Under the pieces are notes generated by a model. The model ran no database searches, was not told the DNA's origin, and worked only from the letters and a program-made list of their open reading frames with translations. From contig JAHRBC010000005.1 in assembly GCA_022702545.1 (NCBI GenBank), forward strand, positions 3,968,001 through 4,032,000: DNA of 64,000 bases, in the 5' to 3' direction. Origin of the DNA: Phycomyces nitens (lineage: Eukaryota > Mucoromycota > Mucoromycetes > Mucorales > Phycomycetaceae). Made by a program: the position numbers and the translations under genes. This document shows positions 1 through 11,182 of this stretch, piece by piece (the first letter of the stretch is position 1; the number at the start of each line of letters is the position of its first letter).

Positions 1-1
1 T

Positions 2-145
2 GTGAGCAGTCTGGGAATCATCTGGAATGCGTATCTGAGCTGGATCAACAATGCCTCAAAGCAAAAAGAGTACACTCTAGAGCATGTTATTGTAGACGAT
101 GGCGAAACCAAAGTAAATCCACCCATTGAAATACAGGCACCCTAG
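2..145 (+). CDS. Mpv17/PMP22/Sym1-family membrane protein, C-terminal end only
   Basis: The window opens inside this gene. One frame runs open from base 2 to a TAG at 143-145 and encodes 47 residues. They contain the segment GIIWNAYLSWINN, which resembles the conserved C-terminal WN-x-YLS motif of Mpv17/PMP22/Sym1 proteins, followed by a hydrophilic tail ending IEIQAP. Family members are small four-helix proteins of the inner mitochondrial or peroxisomal membrane. Only the last helix and tail are visible, so the subfamily and compartment cannot be told. The next gene lies on the opposite strand about 190 bases away, so the two are convergent. Confidence 0.6.
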   Translation: MSSLGIIWNAYLSWINNASKQKEYTLEHVIVDDGETKVNPPIEIQAP

Positions 146-334
146 ACACACCAGTAGATATAGTATTGACTCTAGAATATTATTACTATTATTATTAAAA
201 AGCTATACCCTCTTTTTACCACACCTTTAAACCATTTTTTTAATGCATCAAGAGTTTACATAGTGATAATAAGCAAATGATGATGACTCGATATCCTAAA
301 TATCTATAGCCAGAAACTAAAGCTCTTTGGCTTG

Positions 335-1765
335 CTACTCCAATAGCACTCGGGCTGGGAGCAATACGGTCTCGTCCTCATCGATAAAGAGAGGGCTGAG
401 GACACATTTGACCTTTGTTTGGTCTTGATGGTGGTCGCCTACGACAACCATGATCTCACTGTCATAATTAACTCCCACTGCAATTGGCTGTACAGATACA
501 TCGGCGTCTCCGCCATGGATATCCAAGGATAACGCAGTGCACAAGTCCATTATGTCGGCCCAGAGACTTCCAGTAGTAATGGGCTTGGACTGATCAGACA
601 TCTTTAGGACCTCATGGAGCATTCCACTCAGTCTTTCGGTAGTCTGGTTCTGCATCTGATCCAGATACTCCTTTGTGGCCATGTTCAGTGAGAGCGATTG
701 GACAGTCTGGCGACGATACCATTTGGCAAAGTTGGAACCAAGTGTGCTATGGAACCGCCTAAGCTGATCAGAGTAGGCTGTGTTAAGCAGTTGCTGGTTT
801 TCTGTGCCAAATGGAAGTGCAACCAGGTACGACTCTGCAATGAGAGTAAACAGAGACTGCTCAAATGTAGTCTGCCAGTCCTTTTCTACATTTTCCTTGA
901 CAAAGCGTGCCAAAAGATGGGCTAATCTGGACAGACGCTGGGCAAGAGTGCGGGCATTGATGATGGGCGGACCTTCATGGTGGCCAGAGTTATCGTACTC
1001 CTCTGACTCTGGCCTGACCTTTAGGTCATAAGAAAGATGGAGTGCCTTGCCATATAGCTCTTCGTCACACCCTGTCAATGACCGAAGGTTCTCAATAACC
1101 TCGGCCTGATGCTTCTTTGTCTCTTCCAGACGTCTCATCTGGACCTGAAGTCTTTCGTTTTCCTCAATCAAGTCTGTGTATGACTTTCCAGGCAATGAAG
1201 CTGCAAAGCTTGGCTGAGGTTGAGGAGGTGCAGAAATATCATCACTCATCAATCGATGATCTTGATCATCATCGTCATCGTTATTGCTTGTTTCACTGCA
1301 ATTAAACTCGGCCACAGAATGAGGACCATCATCTCCAAAGTCAGCATGATTAGATTGAGATCTCTTGTCATCTTCATCCATCTCTGTAGTGCTTCTATTG
1401 TCATTAAGACTGCTGCCATCATGATTCCGGATGTTCGGATGAGAATTGGCTATAGCTATACTAAGTTGGAGACTGTCTCGACTGTTTCTCTCTAATAACG
1501 ATTGCTCGTCATCTGTGTGTCCATCGGCTGTTAATGGACCAAAGCTGACAACGCTTGGAGTACCACCAAGGCCACTAATGACCGACTCTTGGTCATCAAC
1601 AGTTGCTGCAACACTCCAGCTGTCTGTGTCTCTGGATCGGGATGCATCGAGAGAGTCGATTAAGTCTGTCTTTCGCATATATGAGCGGGACTGCAATCCA
1701 TCTGGAAAACTGCGATGAAATATCCCATCCCTATCGCTTCCTTCGTATGAAGATACTGAACTCAT
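335..1765 (-). CDS. Unrecognised protein with disordered N-terminus and central coiled coil (476 aa)
   Basis: A single uninterrupted reading frame starts at ATG 1765. I do not recognise the family. Residues 1 to about 195 are rich in Ser, Asp and Asn, probably disordered and phosphorylatable, with acidic runs such as NNDDDDDQD. A short coiled coil follows (about residues 197-230, NERLQVQMRRLEETKK). The C-terminal half (about 260-440) looks folded and helical, with conserved-looking stretches such as SLFTLIAESYLVALPFG and SNFAKWYRR. No signal peptide or membrane segment is visible. It is divergent from the hydrolase gene at 2055, with about 290 bases of shared upstream DNA. The codon pattern and intact length argue for a real gene. 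Confidence 0.75.
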   Translation of the reverse strand: MSSVSSYEGSDRDGIFHRSFPDGLQSRSYMRKTDLIDSLDASRSRDTDSWSVAATVDDQESVISGLGGTPSVVSFGPLTADGHTDDEQSLLERNSRDSLQLSIAIANSHPNIRNHDGSSLNDNRSTTEMDEDDKRSQSNHADFGDDGPHSVAEFNCSETSNNDDDDDQDHRLMSDDISAPPQPQPSFAASLPGKSYTDLIEENERLQVQMRRLEETKKHQAEVIENLRSLTGCDEELYGKALHLSYDLKVRPESEEYDNSGHHEGPPIINARTLAQRLSRLAHLLARFVKENVEKDWQTTFEQSLFTLIAESYLVALPFGTENQQLLNTAYSDQLRRFHSTLGSNFAKWYRRQTVQSLSLNMATKEYLDQMQNQTTERLSGMLHEVLKMSDQSKPITTGSLWADIMDLCTALSLDIHGGDADVSVQPIAVGVNYDSEIMVVVGDHHQDQTKVKCVLSPLFIDEDETVLLPARVLLE

Positions 1766-2054
1766 GTGTCAATGTGTTTTGAAAGAGGTAATAGATTGGT
1801 ATGAGCACAATGGCAATGGTAATGGTAATGGCAAATAAAATAGAATAAAAAAACTATCTGCACTTTTACCTTTCTTTTGTACCTGTACTTGTGACGCAAG
1901 CTTTGCGGTGTTCAAAAGTCTCGATACGTTAAGATTGATGAACGTCTTTAAGAACGTTTATTTCTTTCCCTAGTCCTTTTCTCTCCATCTTTCTTCTTTT
2001 ACTGCATTTACACCAAATCTTTTTTTTTTTCATTAAAAAAAAACGTTAAATTTG

Positions 2055-3410
2055 ATGGGAATCTTGCAAAGTATCTGGGGATCTATTCCCGGGTTTCAAT
2101 CCATTCTGGCTGCATTTTTGCTGGTCTGTATGTGTACCAAAAATGGCAAAGCTATAGGTAAACCATCAACGCGTCTCAGGTCATTACAATCAAACTGTCA
2201 ATCTAACCATCCATCTTTCCCGGTTGATTGCAATCAGTCAAGAACTATGGCTCCAAAGGTGCGCGCTTTATTTTGAGTATCATACCCTATCCTATCCGTA
2301 TTCTTCTCGTCCAAGGTGCTCTTTCTCTGGGCATTCCATACGTGAGAATGGTCCTGAGTATTATCCATACCCCTCAAGGAGAGCAGACCAAATGGGTGTC
2401 TTTGGTCAAAAAGGATACATGGAAGGGCCACTGGATCTTTCCTTTTGCCAGACAACTTGGAAAATCCCGAATGATCGAGACCAGTATGGACAATGCAGAC
2501 CTTATTATTTTGTATATGCATGGTAAGTTAAGCTCGAATGTTTTATGTCGTACACATTCCTTATTATTGCTCTTGGCTGACCGTCATATGTTACAGGCGG
2601 TGGATTTTATTTTGGAAGTTCCGTTAGCTATATAAAGTCCTTTATCGAACTTGTCACCCAATTCAAAAAGTCCCATGGCCTCAAGGCCCGTATTCTGTCT
2701 GTTGAATACTCATTGTCGCCCAGTGTCCAATGGCCAAAGCAGAATGAACAATGCCTTGATGCCTATATGTACCTTGTACACACTCTGGGTATCAGTCCGT
2801 CCAAGATATTCCTTGGTAAGTCGTTTGTGCCATGTAACCGGCCGCTTTCCTTATTTTATCTGTTGTAGCCGGTGATAGTGCAGGCGGAAATCTGGCACTT
2901 GGAGTCATCTTGGCTTTGCGTAACCAGCGTTCTAATCCCGCACTGGCGGCCCTGGCACCAATTCCCATGCCAGCAGGCGTCATCCCAATATCGCCATGGG
3001 CCGACCTCGAGATTGATGAAGCAAGTTGTGAGGCTGCAAAGTATAGGGATATCCTAAACAAGAGGATCTTTACCACTGCCACCATGGCTTATCTGCCACA
3101 GCTCAAGGCCATGACTCCAGCTGAGAGAGTGGCCTATGTCAAGAACCCTGAGATTTCTCCTCTGTTTGGCAACTATCAAGGTGCATGCCCCATGTTGGTA
3201 GTTTACGCCGAGAAAGAGTTGTTGGCTACCAGCATTATCAAGCTTGTGGAACAGCTGAAGAAACAAGGAGTTCCCCTTAAATTGCTAGTGCGCTCTGGTG
3301 CTGCCCATATCCATCTTGTGGAAAGCCTCTGCTCACCCACAGATGCCATCTGGAGAGAGGATCTTGGCGTTGTTGCAGAGTGGTGCAAGGCAACCTTGGT
3401 GGCCAAGTAG
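2055..3410 (+). CDS. Alpha/beta hydrolase, HSL/steryl-acetyl-hydrolase type (382 aa)
   Basis: Four exons: 2055-2157, 2238-2522, 2597-2815, 2869-3410; all introns are GT-AG and the phases agree. The joined protein has the oxyanion-hole motif HGGGFYFGSS (spanning the exon 2/3 junction) and the nucleophile elbow GDSAGGN at the start of exon 4. YAEKELL sits where the acid residue is expected, and AAHIH carries the catalytic His near the C-terminus. This is the layout of the hormone-sensitive-lipase-like alpha/beta hydrolase-3 family, which includes fungal steryl acetyl hydrolases. The N-terminus has a hydrophobic stretch (ILAAFLLVCM) that may anchor it in a membrane. The substrate cannot be read from sequence. 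It is convergent with the next gene. Confidence 0.85.
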
Positions 3411-3595
3411 GACGGCCTTGATTTAATTTTATTCTAATGCACCGAAACTGGCTTATACCATAAAATGTCGAGTCCATTATATTACTACTACTACTACTAC
3501 TACTTTTTCTTTTTCTCTTGGGGGGATGTTTGTTTTTTATATAAAGAAAGAAATATTATTAAAAAAAATATATAAAGGACTTTGGCTTGGCAGTT

Positions 3596-4810
3596 TTAGA
3601 GAGTACTCTCCACATAGTCGCTTGGGAGGGACACAAGCGTATAATCTAGCGAAGAAGGATGCATTGTCTCCAGCAGGCGATCCCTTAGCTCCACGCATGC
3701 ATTTTCCCAGCGCATCTTTTCCTCCCATAGTTCCCGAAGCTTTTTATAAGCCAAACCACTCAACACCTCAAAGTTATCCATCGTCTCCTCCAGAGCGGCC
3801 TCTGCACGCTTTCGCTGCTGTCTCTCTTCTTCTAGCTGGCGTTCGAGAGACTCGACTGTCCGGCCAGATTCGACCTTGGAATTGTTTGGTGCGACAACTA
3901 GGGTAGATGTAGGCGAGGGAGGAGTCTCGGTCCAAGACATGGTTTGGACCTGGACATGTCGTACTTTTACCATACCGGCTGGTTTGGGTGCGGAGACATG
4001 CAATGCTCTAATATGCTCGACTGCAAGATCGGTAGACACAACATCGCTGGGTTTGTTGGCCTTGCTAACCTTGTACCTCTCCAGCCGCTGGATAAGACCG
4101 GCCTCAATGGTCTCCCGGCCATCGGCTGCAAGTGACGAAACGACTGCCTCGACCCGCCGCTTTTCTTTGGCGTCTCGCGGAGAGCGTGTGGTGCTATTGA
4201 CGCTGCTGTAGGTGTCCTGGCGCATAAGAGAACGGGTGCGTGGATTGGAGCTCATCTGGCTACGGATTGAGGTCGAATGGCGCAAGGATTCGCTGTAGAG
4301 ACTCGACTCCCGCTGAGACTTGCATGGCAAAATTGGCAGCTGGGAGTCGCTGTGTCGGATGTGTGGTGCCAGATTTGGCTGGAGACTCGAGGTAGAAGAC
4401 TCGCGTGAACGGGAAGGGTTGGCGACAATCTCAATGTAGCTCTTGCGTTCTTTTAGAAGAGCATCATTCAAAAGGCCTGTGTTGGAGGAAGGAGCTGAGC
4501 CTGGGACAGGACATGAGGTGGACGGGGAAGGAGAAGGCCGAGTGACAGCAGGTGGGGGCTGCTTGTTCTTGCGCCGTCGAAAAAACAGATTTGTTGTGCT
4601 TGTGCGTTCATTGACATGTCGAAACTCTTCCGGGCTCGTATTGTTGAGGAACTCTACCAGGGCCTGAGTATCAGTGCCCTTTTTACGGGTCTGTCGAGGT
4701 GTAGAATCAGACATGCTAAACAGGCTCATGTCATCTGGATCATCCTCACGACCTCTCTGGATAGAGAGTGTCCTGGCGTCTTTAGGCTCATACATTGACT
4801 TGATGTGCAT
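3596..4810 (-). CDS. Unrecognised Ser/Pro-rich protein with C-terminal coiled coil (404 aa)
   Basis: A single open frame starts at ATG 4810 and ends 186 bases from the convergent hydrolase. Family not recognised. Residues 1 to about 290 are low-complexity, rich in Ser, Arg and Pro, with a short possibly structured element near residue 50 (ALVEFLNNTSPEEF) followed by a basic stretch FFRRRKNK. Residues about 315-385 form a strong predicted coiled coil (SLERQLEEERQQRKRAEAALEE and after). The composition suggests a scaffold or cytoskeletal/signalling adaptor, but that is inference. No membrane segment is seen. The start is followed shortly by a second Met (MYEPKD), which could also be used. Confidence 0.7.
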   Translation of the reverse strand: MHIKSMYEPKDARTLSIQRGREDDPDDMSLFSMSDSTPRQTRKKGTDTQALVEFLNNTSPEEFRHVNERTSTTNLFFRRRKNKQPPPAVTRPSPSPSTSCPVPGSAPSSNTGLLNDALLKERKSYIEIVANPSRSRESSTSSLQPNLAPHIRHSDSQLPILPCKSQRESSLYSESLRHSTSIRSQMSSNPRTRSLMRQDTYSSVNSTTRSPRDAKEKRRVEAVVSSLAADGRETIEAGLIQRLERYKVSKANKPSDVVSTDLAVEHIRALHVSAPKPAGMVKVRHVQVQTMSWTETPPSPTSTLVVAPNNSKVESGRTVESLERQLEEERQQRKRAEAALEETMDNFEVLSGLAYKKLRELWEEKMRWENACVELRDRLLETMHPSSLDYTLVSLPSDYVESTL

Positions 4811-4979
4811 AATAAATGAATGGAAAAGGAAGGAAAAATGAAGAGAAAGAGAGAAAGAGAGAGAAAAGAGTGCAAAAAATAAGGGGTCAAGTAAAAGGAG
4901 TTGTCTGAGTGTAACAAGGGGAAGCCATTCAGGAGATCACAATCAAGACCAAAGGTTGTTCTGTTGGACCTAGTAAAGA

Positions 4980-4980
4980 A

Positions 4981-5029
<49 letters not shown>

Positions 5030-5042
5030 GATATATATATTC
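4980..5042. repeat. Compound microsatellite (CT)n-(TA)n
   Basis: A run of CT dinucleotides is followed directly by TA dinucleotides, in the 280-base gap upstream of the gene at 3596-4810. The tract is typical simple-sequence DNA that should vary in length between strains. Confidence 0.9.
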
Positions 5043-5091
5043 TAGTCTGCGTCACCCTCCAACGCAGTAAGTAGATTATGATGTTTATATT

Positions 5092-6718
5092 TTATTGACC
5101 CTCTCCCTCGACATGCTCTTCAGAGCCCTGTTCTTCGAGCCATTTGGCATAACGCTCCAGTCTCTTCTTTTCTTCTTCCTCGTCTTCTTCTACATTTGAT
5201 TTTCCTCCACTCTTTTCGTACCGAGCCTTTCCATCGTAGATCTCGGCCTCAATCTGACGCCCAGCAAAAAACCGCTTGTTCATTTTCTAGAATCCAATCC
5301 AGTCAGTCTTTTTGTCTGTGTGTTTTGTTTCTTTTTCGCTGGTTAATACTTGCCACTACACATGCATTTGCACTCTCTGCGTCCATGAATCTGACAGAAA
5401 TGATTCCTCCCGGTGATTTCTACACAGCAATCAAATCAGCACTTGTATATATATACATATATATAGCTGCCCTGGATACTTGCATCGTAAAGAATCACAT
5501 TTGTCACCTCGCCTAGCTTTTCGCACTCGCCCCGCACATCATCCTTGAGTTCCAGCAAGAGGGTTGGATCTTCCTAAAATACAGGATAAAATCAGCCTCT
5601 CTTTCATTCTGACCACCAAGCCTTACGTCTAGCTCTTCTTGTGTGTACATGTGCTTTAGGATGACAATCTTTGAAAACTTTTCATCCTTTTTCCCACTCT
5701 CGTCATCAAACCAGTCAAGCTTCCTAGGCAATAACGATAAGTCTGGTGTGAATTGATATCCAAATCTACCTCTTCAACTGATGCAGCTTCTTTTTGACTT
5801 TATTCTTTTGGTTCTGGGGTACAGGCCTCTTTTTTGGGTCGACTTCTTTTTCCTTGAATACTGCCTATTAAAGCACACACGTTTTAGCATATATATATAA
5901 AGATACCAAAAGGTCCATTTACCTGCTGCACACTAATCTTTGTTTCTGGTTTTCCCAACCGCAGTTCTGAATCATCCAGGAGATTGATGGCCAGAGGCAC
6001 AGAATCTTCCTTGAAATAGGTTACAAGTCCATCTCCCTTGAAAACTCCCTTTTCGTCCTTGTAAAGCTTGATCTTGGGTTCACCTTGAAGACAAGCATAA
6101 ATTTAAAAAAGATCTTTCCAACACAATCAACCATACCTGTCTCTAAATCCTCCATAATCAAACCACACTTGCTAAATATCTGCTTCATCTCATCCATTGT
6201 GACGTCCAGCGGAAGGTGTGTGACATAGACACTAGTGTTTGGCTTCTTTGTGGGTTCGCGCTTTTGCTTCTTTTTGGCTTCTTCTTCAGGGTCCTATAGA
6301 CACAATCAGGCCGTTGTTCGTAGGCCAATAGACGTTGAATTACCTCGTACGTGTAGATTCTCTTTTTCTTTTCGCGTGGCAGGACAGCGGGTTCCTGTAT
6401 ATGTTGTTGTTTGTTCGTAATTAAAATAAAATGGATCCAGTGTGGTTGTGTTTAGAGTGATTACCGATTCGTCTACACCCTTGACGGCATAGACCGATTG
6501 CTGCGATTCGATCAATTCTTGATTGTACTACATTTAAAGTAAGCCAGGTTTATCTTGGTAGTCTACAAGTACAAGTAGTTTACCATTGGAAACCAGGCAT
6601 TCACATTTGTATCGTATTCAAATGACACGCCGTCTTCGGCCACATAGGACCATTTTCCTGTCTGTTCATCAAACTTCATCCGAGGGTCGGATGCAAAATC
6701 ATTTGGCTTGGTTTCCAT
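5092..6718 (-). CDS. HTATSF1/CUS2 homologue: Tat-SF1/Cus2-type U2 snRNP-associated splicing factor (369 aa)
   Basis: Ten exons on the minus strand: 6584-6718, 6465-6527, 6344-6394, 6137-6293, 5923-6083, 5770-5864, 5627-5723, 5484-5573, 5354-5419, 5092-5286; the joined length is divisible by three. The N-terminus has an aromatic element (DTNVNAWFPM) as in Tat-SF1. It is followed by a first RRM (TSVYVTHLPLDVT, about residues 95-175), a basic linker with KLDWFDDE, and a C-terminal UHM-type RRM ending with NKRFFAGRQIEAEIYDG. The family helps U2 snRNP bind the branch site through contact with SF3b1. The last two introns use GC instead of GT at the 5' splice site (GCAAGT at 5483 and 5353). The acidic tail is short compared with human Tat-SF1. 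It is divergent from the RBR gene. Confidence 0.9.
5287..5353 (-). other. GC-AG intron (last intron of the Tat-SF1 gene)
   Basis: The exon ends GTG and the intron begins GCAAGTATTA and ends TTCTAG. The join gives CVVKMNKRFFAG in one frame. No GT nearby gives an open reading frame through the conserved UHM domain. Confidence 0.85.
5420..5483 (-). other. GC-AG intron (penultimate intron of the Tat-SF1 gene)
   Basis: The exon ends GAT and the intron begins GCAAGTATCC and ends TGTGTAG. The join yields VILYDKSPGGIISVRF, matching the conserved beta-strand region of the UHM domain. It is separated from the other GC intron by only a 66-base exon. Confidence 0.85.
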
Positions 6719-7110
6719 GATATGAAATGAGCAACAAGAGATCAAGAACAAGAAATGCAGTGACTCGTGTTTTTTTTTTAATTATTGAAAAAGGTGGCAC
6801 TGAATATACGAATAATTTGCATAATTTGGCAGGAGTTTCGAGCGTGATCCCCCTCCTGCCGTACAAGTCACCCGTCTGTCTATTGCACTCGTTATCGGGC
6901 GCGTTGTGTTGTCTTGGCCTATATTTTATCGAATTCCCAATTAAAGACAAGGATAGTCTACTTGTTTAATTGATATGAGCCTCTTGACATCATCACTTGT
7001 TCAATCCCCCCTCCCCTCCCTCGCTCCCCCCCTTCTTTTCTTCTTGTTTCTTTTGACAAAATATCACCCTTCTTTTCACTTCTTTTCACTTTTTTATTTT
7101 ATTTGGTCTC
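6719..7110. promoter_or_regulatory. Divergent intergenic region between splicing-factor and RBR genes
   Basis: These 392 bases separate two divergent start codons and must hold both promoters. The RBR side is strongly pyrimidine-rich (about 7005-7105), as is common just upstream of fungal start codons. I see no specific operator motif. Confidence 0.5.
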
Positions 7111-8484
7111 ATGGCACTCGGTTCTACTCTACACCCCCAAGAGCCCTATATCGATGACAGCGATGATTTTGAGGAAGAAGAAGAAGAGGAAGAAGAAATG
7201 AACTATTGGCTTCAACGGTGCTCTATTTGCTTTGATGCCCACCTGGAACTGTGTCTGGAGGTCTGTAGAGACCAGTTCTGTCAAGAATGCTTTGGTCTCT
7301 ATGTCACCGAAGTTGTAAAGTCGTCTTGGGGATTAGGAGTGACTCAGATACAGTGTCCTGTCTGCCAACGTCCGGTACCAAAGGCTGAATGGAGCAAATA
7401 TGTGTCTCCGGCCGTACTGGAGCAATACAACAAATTCAATCAACCCTATCGCAGCTATGTTCGTGCCTGTCCTTATTGTGAGACCGAGAACAAGGCTCTG
7501 GACTATACAAAGAGGAACAAGGATATAAAGTAGGTCTTGATTATTTACTGATTATCTATTGATATTTTTACTGATATTGCTATAGCCATATCTATGCTGT
7601 TCACAAGCTTCTTAAAGACAGTCTTGGTAGCTGCAATCAACAGGGTCACACGGACCATCCAAGCCATGAGGACATTAGGCATGCCACATGGATGATTGAG
7701 AATCCGTCTTGGTCACAGAACAACACATTACCAGAGGTATATGAGCAGATGCTCACTGCCATCAAGAAGTTTGATCTCCATCATCCTCACCTGGTCTCGG
7801 TGGGTGCTAGAGTAGCCAAGCATCTCTGCCAGACAAACATGAGCTCAGATACTTGGCGTTCGATCCAATTCGTTCACATTCGACACTTTCCAGAGATTAC
7901 ATGGTAAAAACATCAGCTTATCCTACAGATATTGACACCTTCAAAGCCTAAAGTGCAATACCGAGTTCTGCTTACAATGCGGTGAAGACAAGCATATACA
8001 GTCGTGTGAAGACAATATGAAGAGTCTGCTGAACTCTGATCAACTGTCGGTCGATTCAATAAAGACAGTCGAGTGGAAGCTAGAGAATAGGTAATCGATC
8101 AAGGTTATTTGCAGACTCACATCTTGGATCTCTTGTTTATCAGCCGTCGTTGTCCAAACTGCTCCATCGTGATCCACAGAGACGAAGGGTGCAACAAGGT
8201 CGACTGTTCTCTGTGCGGGTTTAGCTTTTGCTGGATGTGCCAACTACCCTGGTCACCCGTAAGTGTATATAGGAGTATTAAGGTATCCTAAGCCTTGAGT
8301 TTATGTCAGGATTGTGGGTTCTATCGCTGCTCATCTTCGCCAGACTCCCAGCCAATCGACAAGACCGGGATCACTCACACAAAGGTACGTCCTCTTTTTT
8401 TCTTTTATCAAGACATTGGAACTTATTTGTGTATAGGCCGAGCTGGGTGTACCCAATGTCCATACTTTGCGACAAAGGAGATAG
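7111..8484 (+). CDS. RBR (RING1-IBR-RING2) E3 ubiquitin ligase (372 aa)
   Basis: Six exons: 7111-7529, 7586-7903, 7947-8090, 8144-8258, 8310-8384, 8437-8484, all GT-AG, phases consistent. After an acidic N-terminus comes RING1 (CSICFDAHLELC ... CPVC, about residues 36-95). An IBR domain follows (ITCLKCNTEFCLQCGEDKH). RING2 then has RRCPNCSIVIHRDEGCNKVDC followed by CGFSFCWMC. RING2 of this family carries the catalytic Cys that accepts ubiquitin as a thioester; by family alignment it should be the Cys of NKVDC. There is no UBL or RWD domain, so it is neither Parkin nor a full RNF14/Itt1 type. The short C-terminal tail (about 40 residues) lacks an Ariadne domain. Confidence 0.88.
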
Positions 8485-11182
8485 GTTTTATCGAGTACTT
8501 TATGGGTTTAATTCCATTTCTTTACTATATTGTTTTTGCTTGTATACATACTATGGTTTTTTTTATATATATAAATTTATTTCGGAATACTAAGATGGAC
8601 TCAAAGTGCATTTTAAAGTGAACACATTTGTCTTATTATTATTATTATTATTATTATTATTTGCCATACACAAGCAAAAGACTCTATCGATAATCTCCAA
8701 GCAATTCCCAATGAAGAAAAGAAAATATGTATATTTATTAGAGCTTTTTATCAATATGAAAACCCATATTGATTTTTTTATACAAGCAAAAAGATGGGCA
8801 TTGACAATCAGATACTTTAATATCTTGCTAGACATTAGTTTTTTGCCAAACACCACCACTTTTATGAGCTTTGGCTTGCACTTTCAAACTCTGGGTTCTG
8901 GATGAAACCAATGAAATTGAAAAAATATTTAATAATCATGGGCCTCGATCCATGTATTCTGGACTGCAAGGGGACCGGACTTGATCTTTCAAGTCTTTTT
9001 ATTATTATTTTTGAGTGTTCTCTTTAAGGTGGCTCCAAAATGATATATTAGAGATGGCATATAGTTTGGTCCTGATTGTATTAAACTATGCACCAATTCA
9101 TATGACTTGGATACTTGGTATTCCTGCCAATGTATATATATATATTGGTATCCTTTACTATCATACAGCTCTTTTGAATATAAATCATTTGGCTGTTTTT
9201 TTTTTGACTTTAATTCTTGTGGTACTTCAAAAGAGCCCTTGGAGAAACATTAACATTGTCCAAACTGACCATCTTTACAAGACAATTTGTTTTATATATA
9301 TATATGGTATTTTGACCAAACTGGCTGTATTTTACTATATATTCATTAAAATAAACAGCAAGATATGAGTTGAGGATATCCAGAGAAGAAGAAGAAAAAG
9401 AAAGTCTCTGGAAACAAATACTACAAGAAAAAAAAAACACAATAATTGATGCAATAAATGTTTAATTTATTTGTATTATCAAAATATATGATGATATACA
9501 AATACAAAAAAGTTTATCCCTGTTGCATTTGCCTGGAGCCGAATTGCCTGTCCGTCCGACCCGGACTCTTTTGTATATTAATATCAAGAATAACCGTGCC
9601 ACACCAACCTAAAAGGTGCTAATCATTAGAAGAAATCTAGTAATTTCTCTTTTTTAAGAATAAATGTCTAGGTAACCATACTATTCCTATTCATATTTAG
9701 ACCATGTACTACATTGAATGCTAAAATAGTCTTGTCAACACGTAAACGTACTTTCCATGCCAACGGTTTTTTATTTTATATATCAAGGCAATTTGAACTC
9801 GGCTCAAGATGCTTCAATGTGTTTTGATGGTCCATTTTGATGACAGACCAAATATATATATAATAGCAGGCTGCATAGTCTAATGAACTCAAAGGCTGGT
9901 GAACGTGCACTGTTTAAATGTCCACAATCATCCTAGACTGCAGTCAGTATTATATTGATTCGGTTTGGCCAAGCATATATGTAGCTAAAAGCAGATAAAG
10001 ACATATAATCAGCCAGAACGCTGCAGACTGTATAGATTTGACAAGTAATGCTTTTACCGGGCTATTAGGTATGTCGCACTAGCAGTTTTTTTTTTGGGCC
10101 TTGTTTGTGCAGCACCTGAAATGACTGTTTGACTTAATATTTATTGTCATGGACAATGAGTTGACAGTCTCTAAGCATTCTACATATCATTTTCTATAAT
10201 TAGATGGAGATGCTTCGGTCAGGATCACACACATATTCCATATATGGTATTTTTATTATATGCGGAGATGAAATATGAGGAAAATCAAATAATAATAATA
10301 ATAATTTTAGTAAAAAAAGAAAAAGAAAAAGAGATTCACGAATGAAATAGAGTATTGGGTCTATTTTATCCAATTGATTTCAATACGGTTTCTGTTACCA
10401 ATAAGCACACTCTTTATTAAATATGTATTGTCCGTGGCTGTTTCACTTTATAGTACGGAGATGTCCAAGACATATTTTTCTATTAAATATTTCTGGTTTC
10501 TCAAGTGTTCCTGTAACCTGGACACTTGACTAGAAAAGGAATCGAGTAAAGAGTGTGTTCCATTGCAAAGCGATAATGACCAAGCGTCGTATGTTTTCTG
10601 CATTGAAAAGTGTCTAGATACAAGTCCTGTTTTTTATTTTCCTTCTTCCGGAGGGGTACCTTGCATTTGCGCATGGCGAGTGTCTCCATATGGACATCAG
10701 GGTGCGTTGTCTGGCCTTTTGAATGAGGATAAATCCTTGTCAGTTTGAGCCATGTTTTCTGTGTATTTATTTTTATCTCTTATTTTCCGAGTAATGTATA
10801 CAGCTATCAACATTGATTGGACACTAAAAATCACAACTGATCGACTCTAGAACAAGTGGCTATCTTGTCGGCCACTACATGGATCTCCATTAATTGTTGC
10901 CATGATACATGTGTTGCTATGCCAACCTATCATGACAACCACCTCCTCTGCCTGCTCTTTACTGCCAATGGTGTTGTAGGAGAATGGATCTGGTTCTACA
11001 TTGGTGGTACAGCACCATGAACGTTTATATTCAATCTCCCTTTTAAAGACTTATTTTAAAAAAAATAAAATACTTTAATAAGCACTGTGAGAATCAACAT
11101 CTTGAGTGGCTCCAACACCTTCTTCCCCTCCCTTTCATTTTTTTCTTCTTTACCTTCCCTTCCTTTCTATACAAGTCCTTTG
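8485..11182. other. 2.7-kb AT-rich intergenic DNA, no gene seen
   Basis: No reading frame here resembles a known family. The stretch contains an ATT trinucleotide run (about 8637-8661), several poly-T tracts and scattered AATAAA-like signals. The last 100 bases before the glycosyltransferase are pyrimidine-rich and probably belong to its promoter and 5' UTR. Confidence 0.6.

Noticed and set aside
8606..8905. ORFs containing leucine or asparagine runs
   Set aside because: They are translations of an ATT microsatellite.
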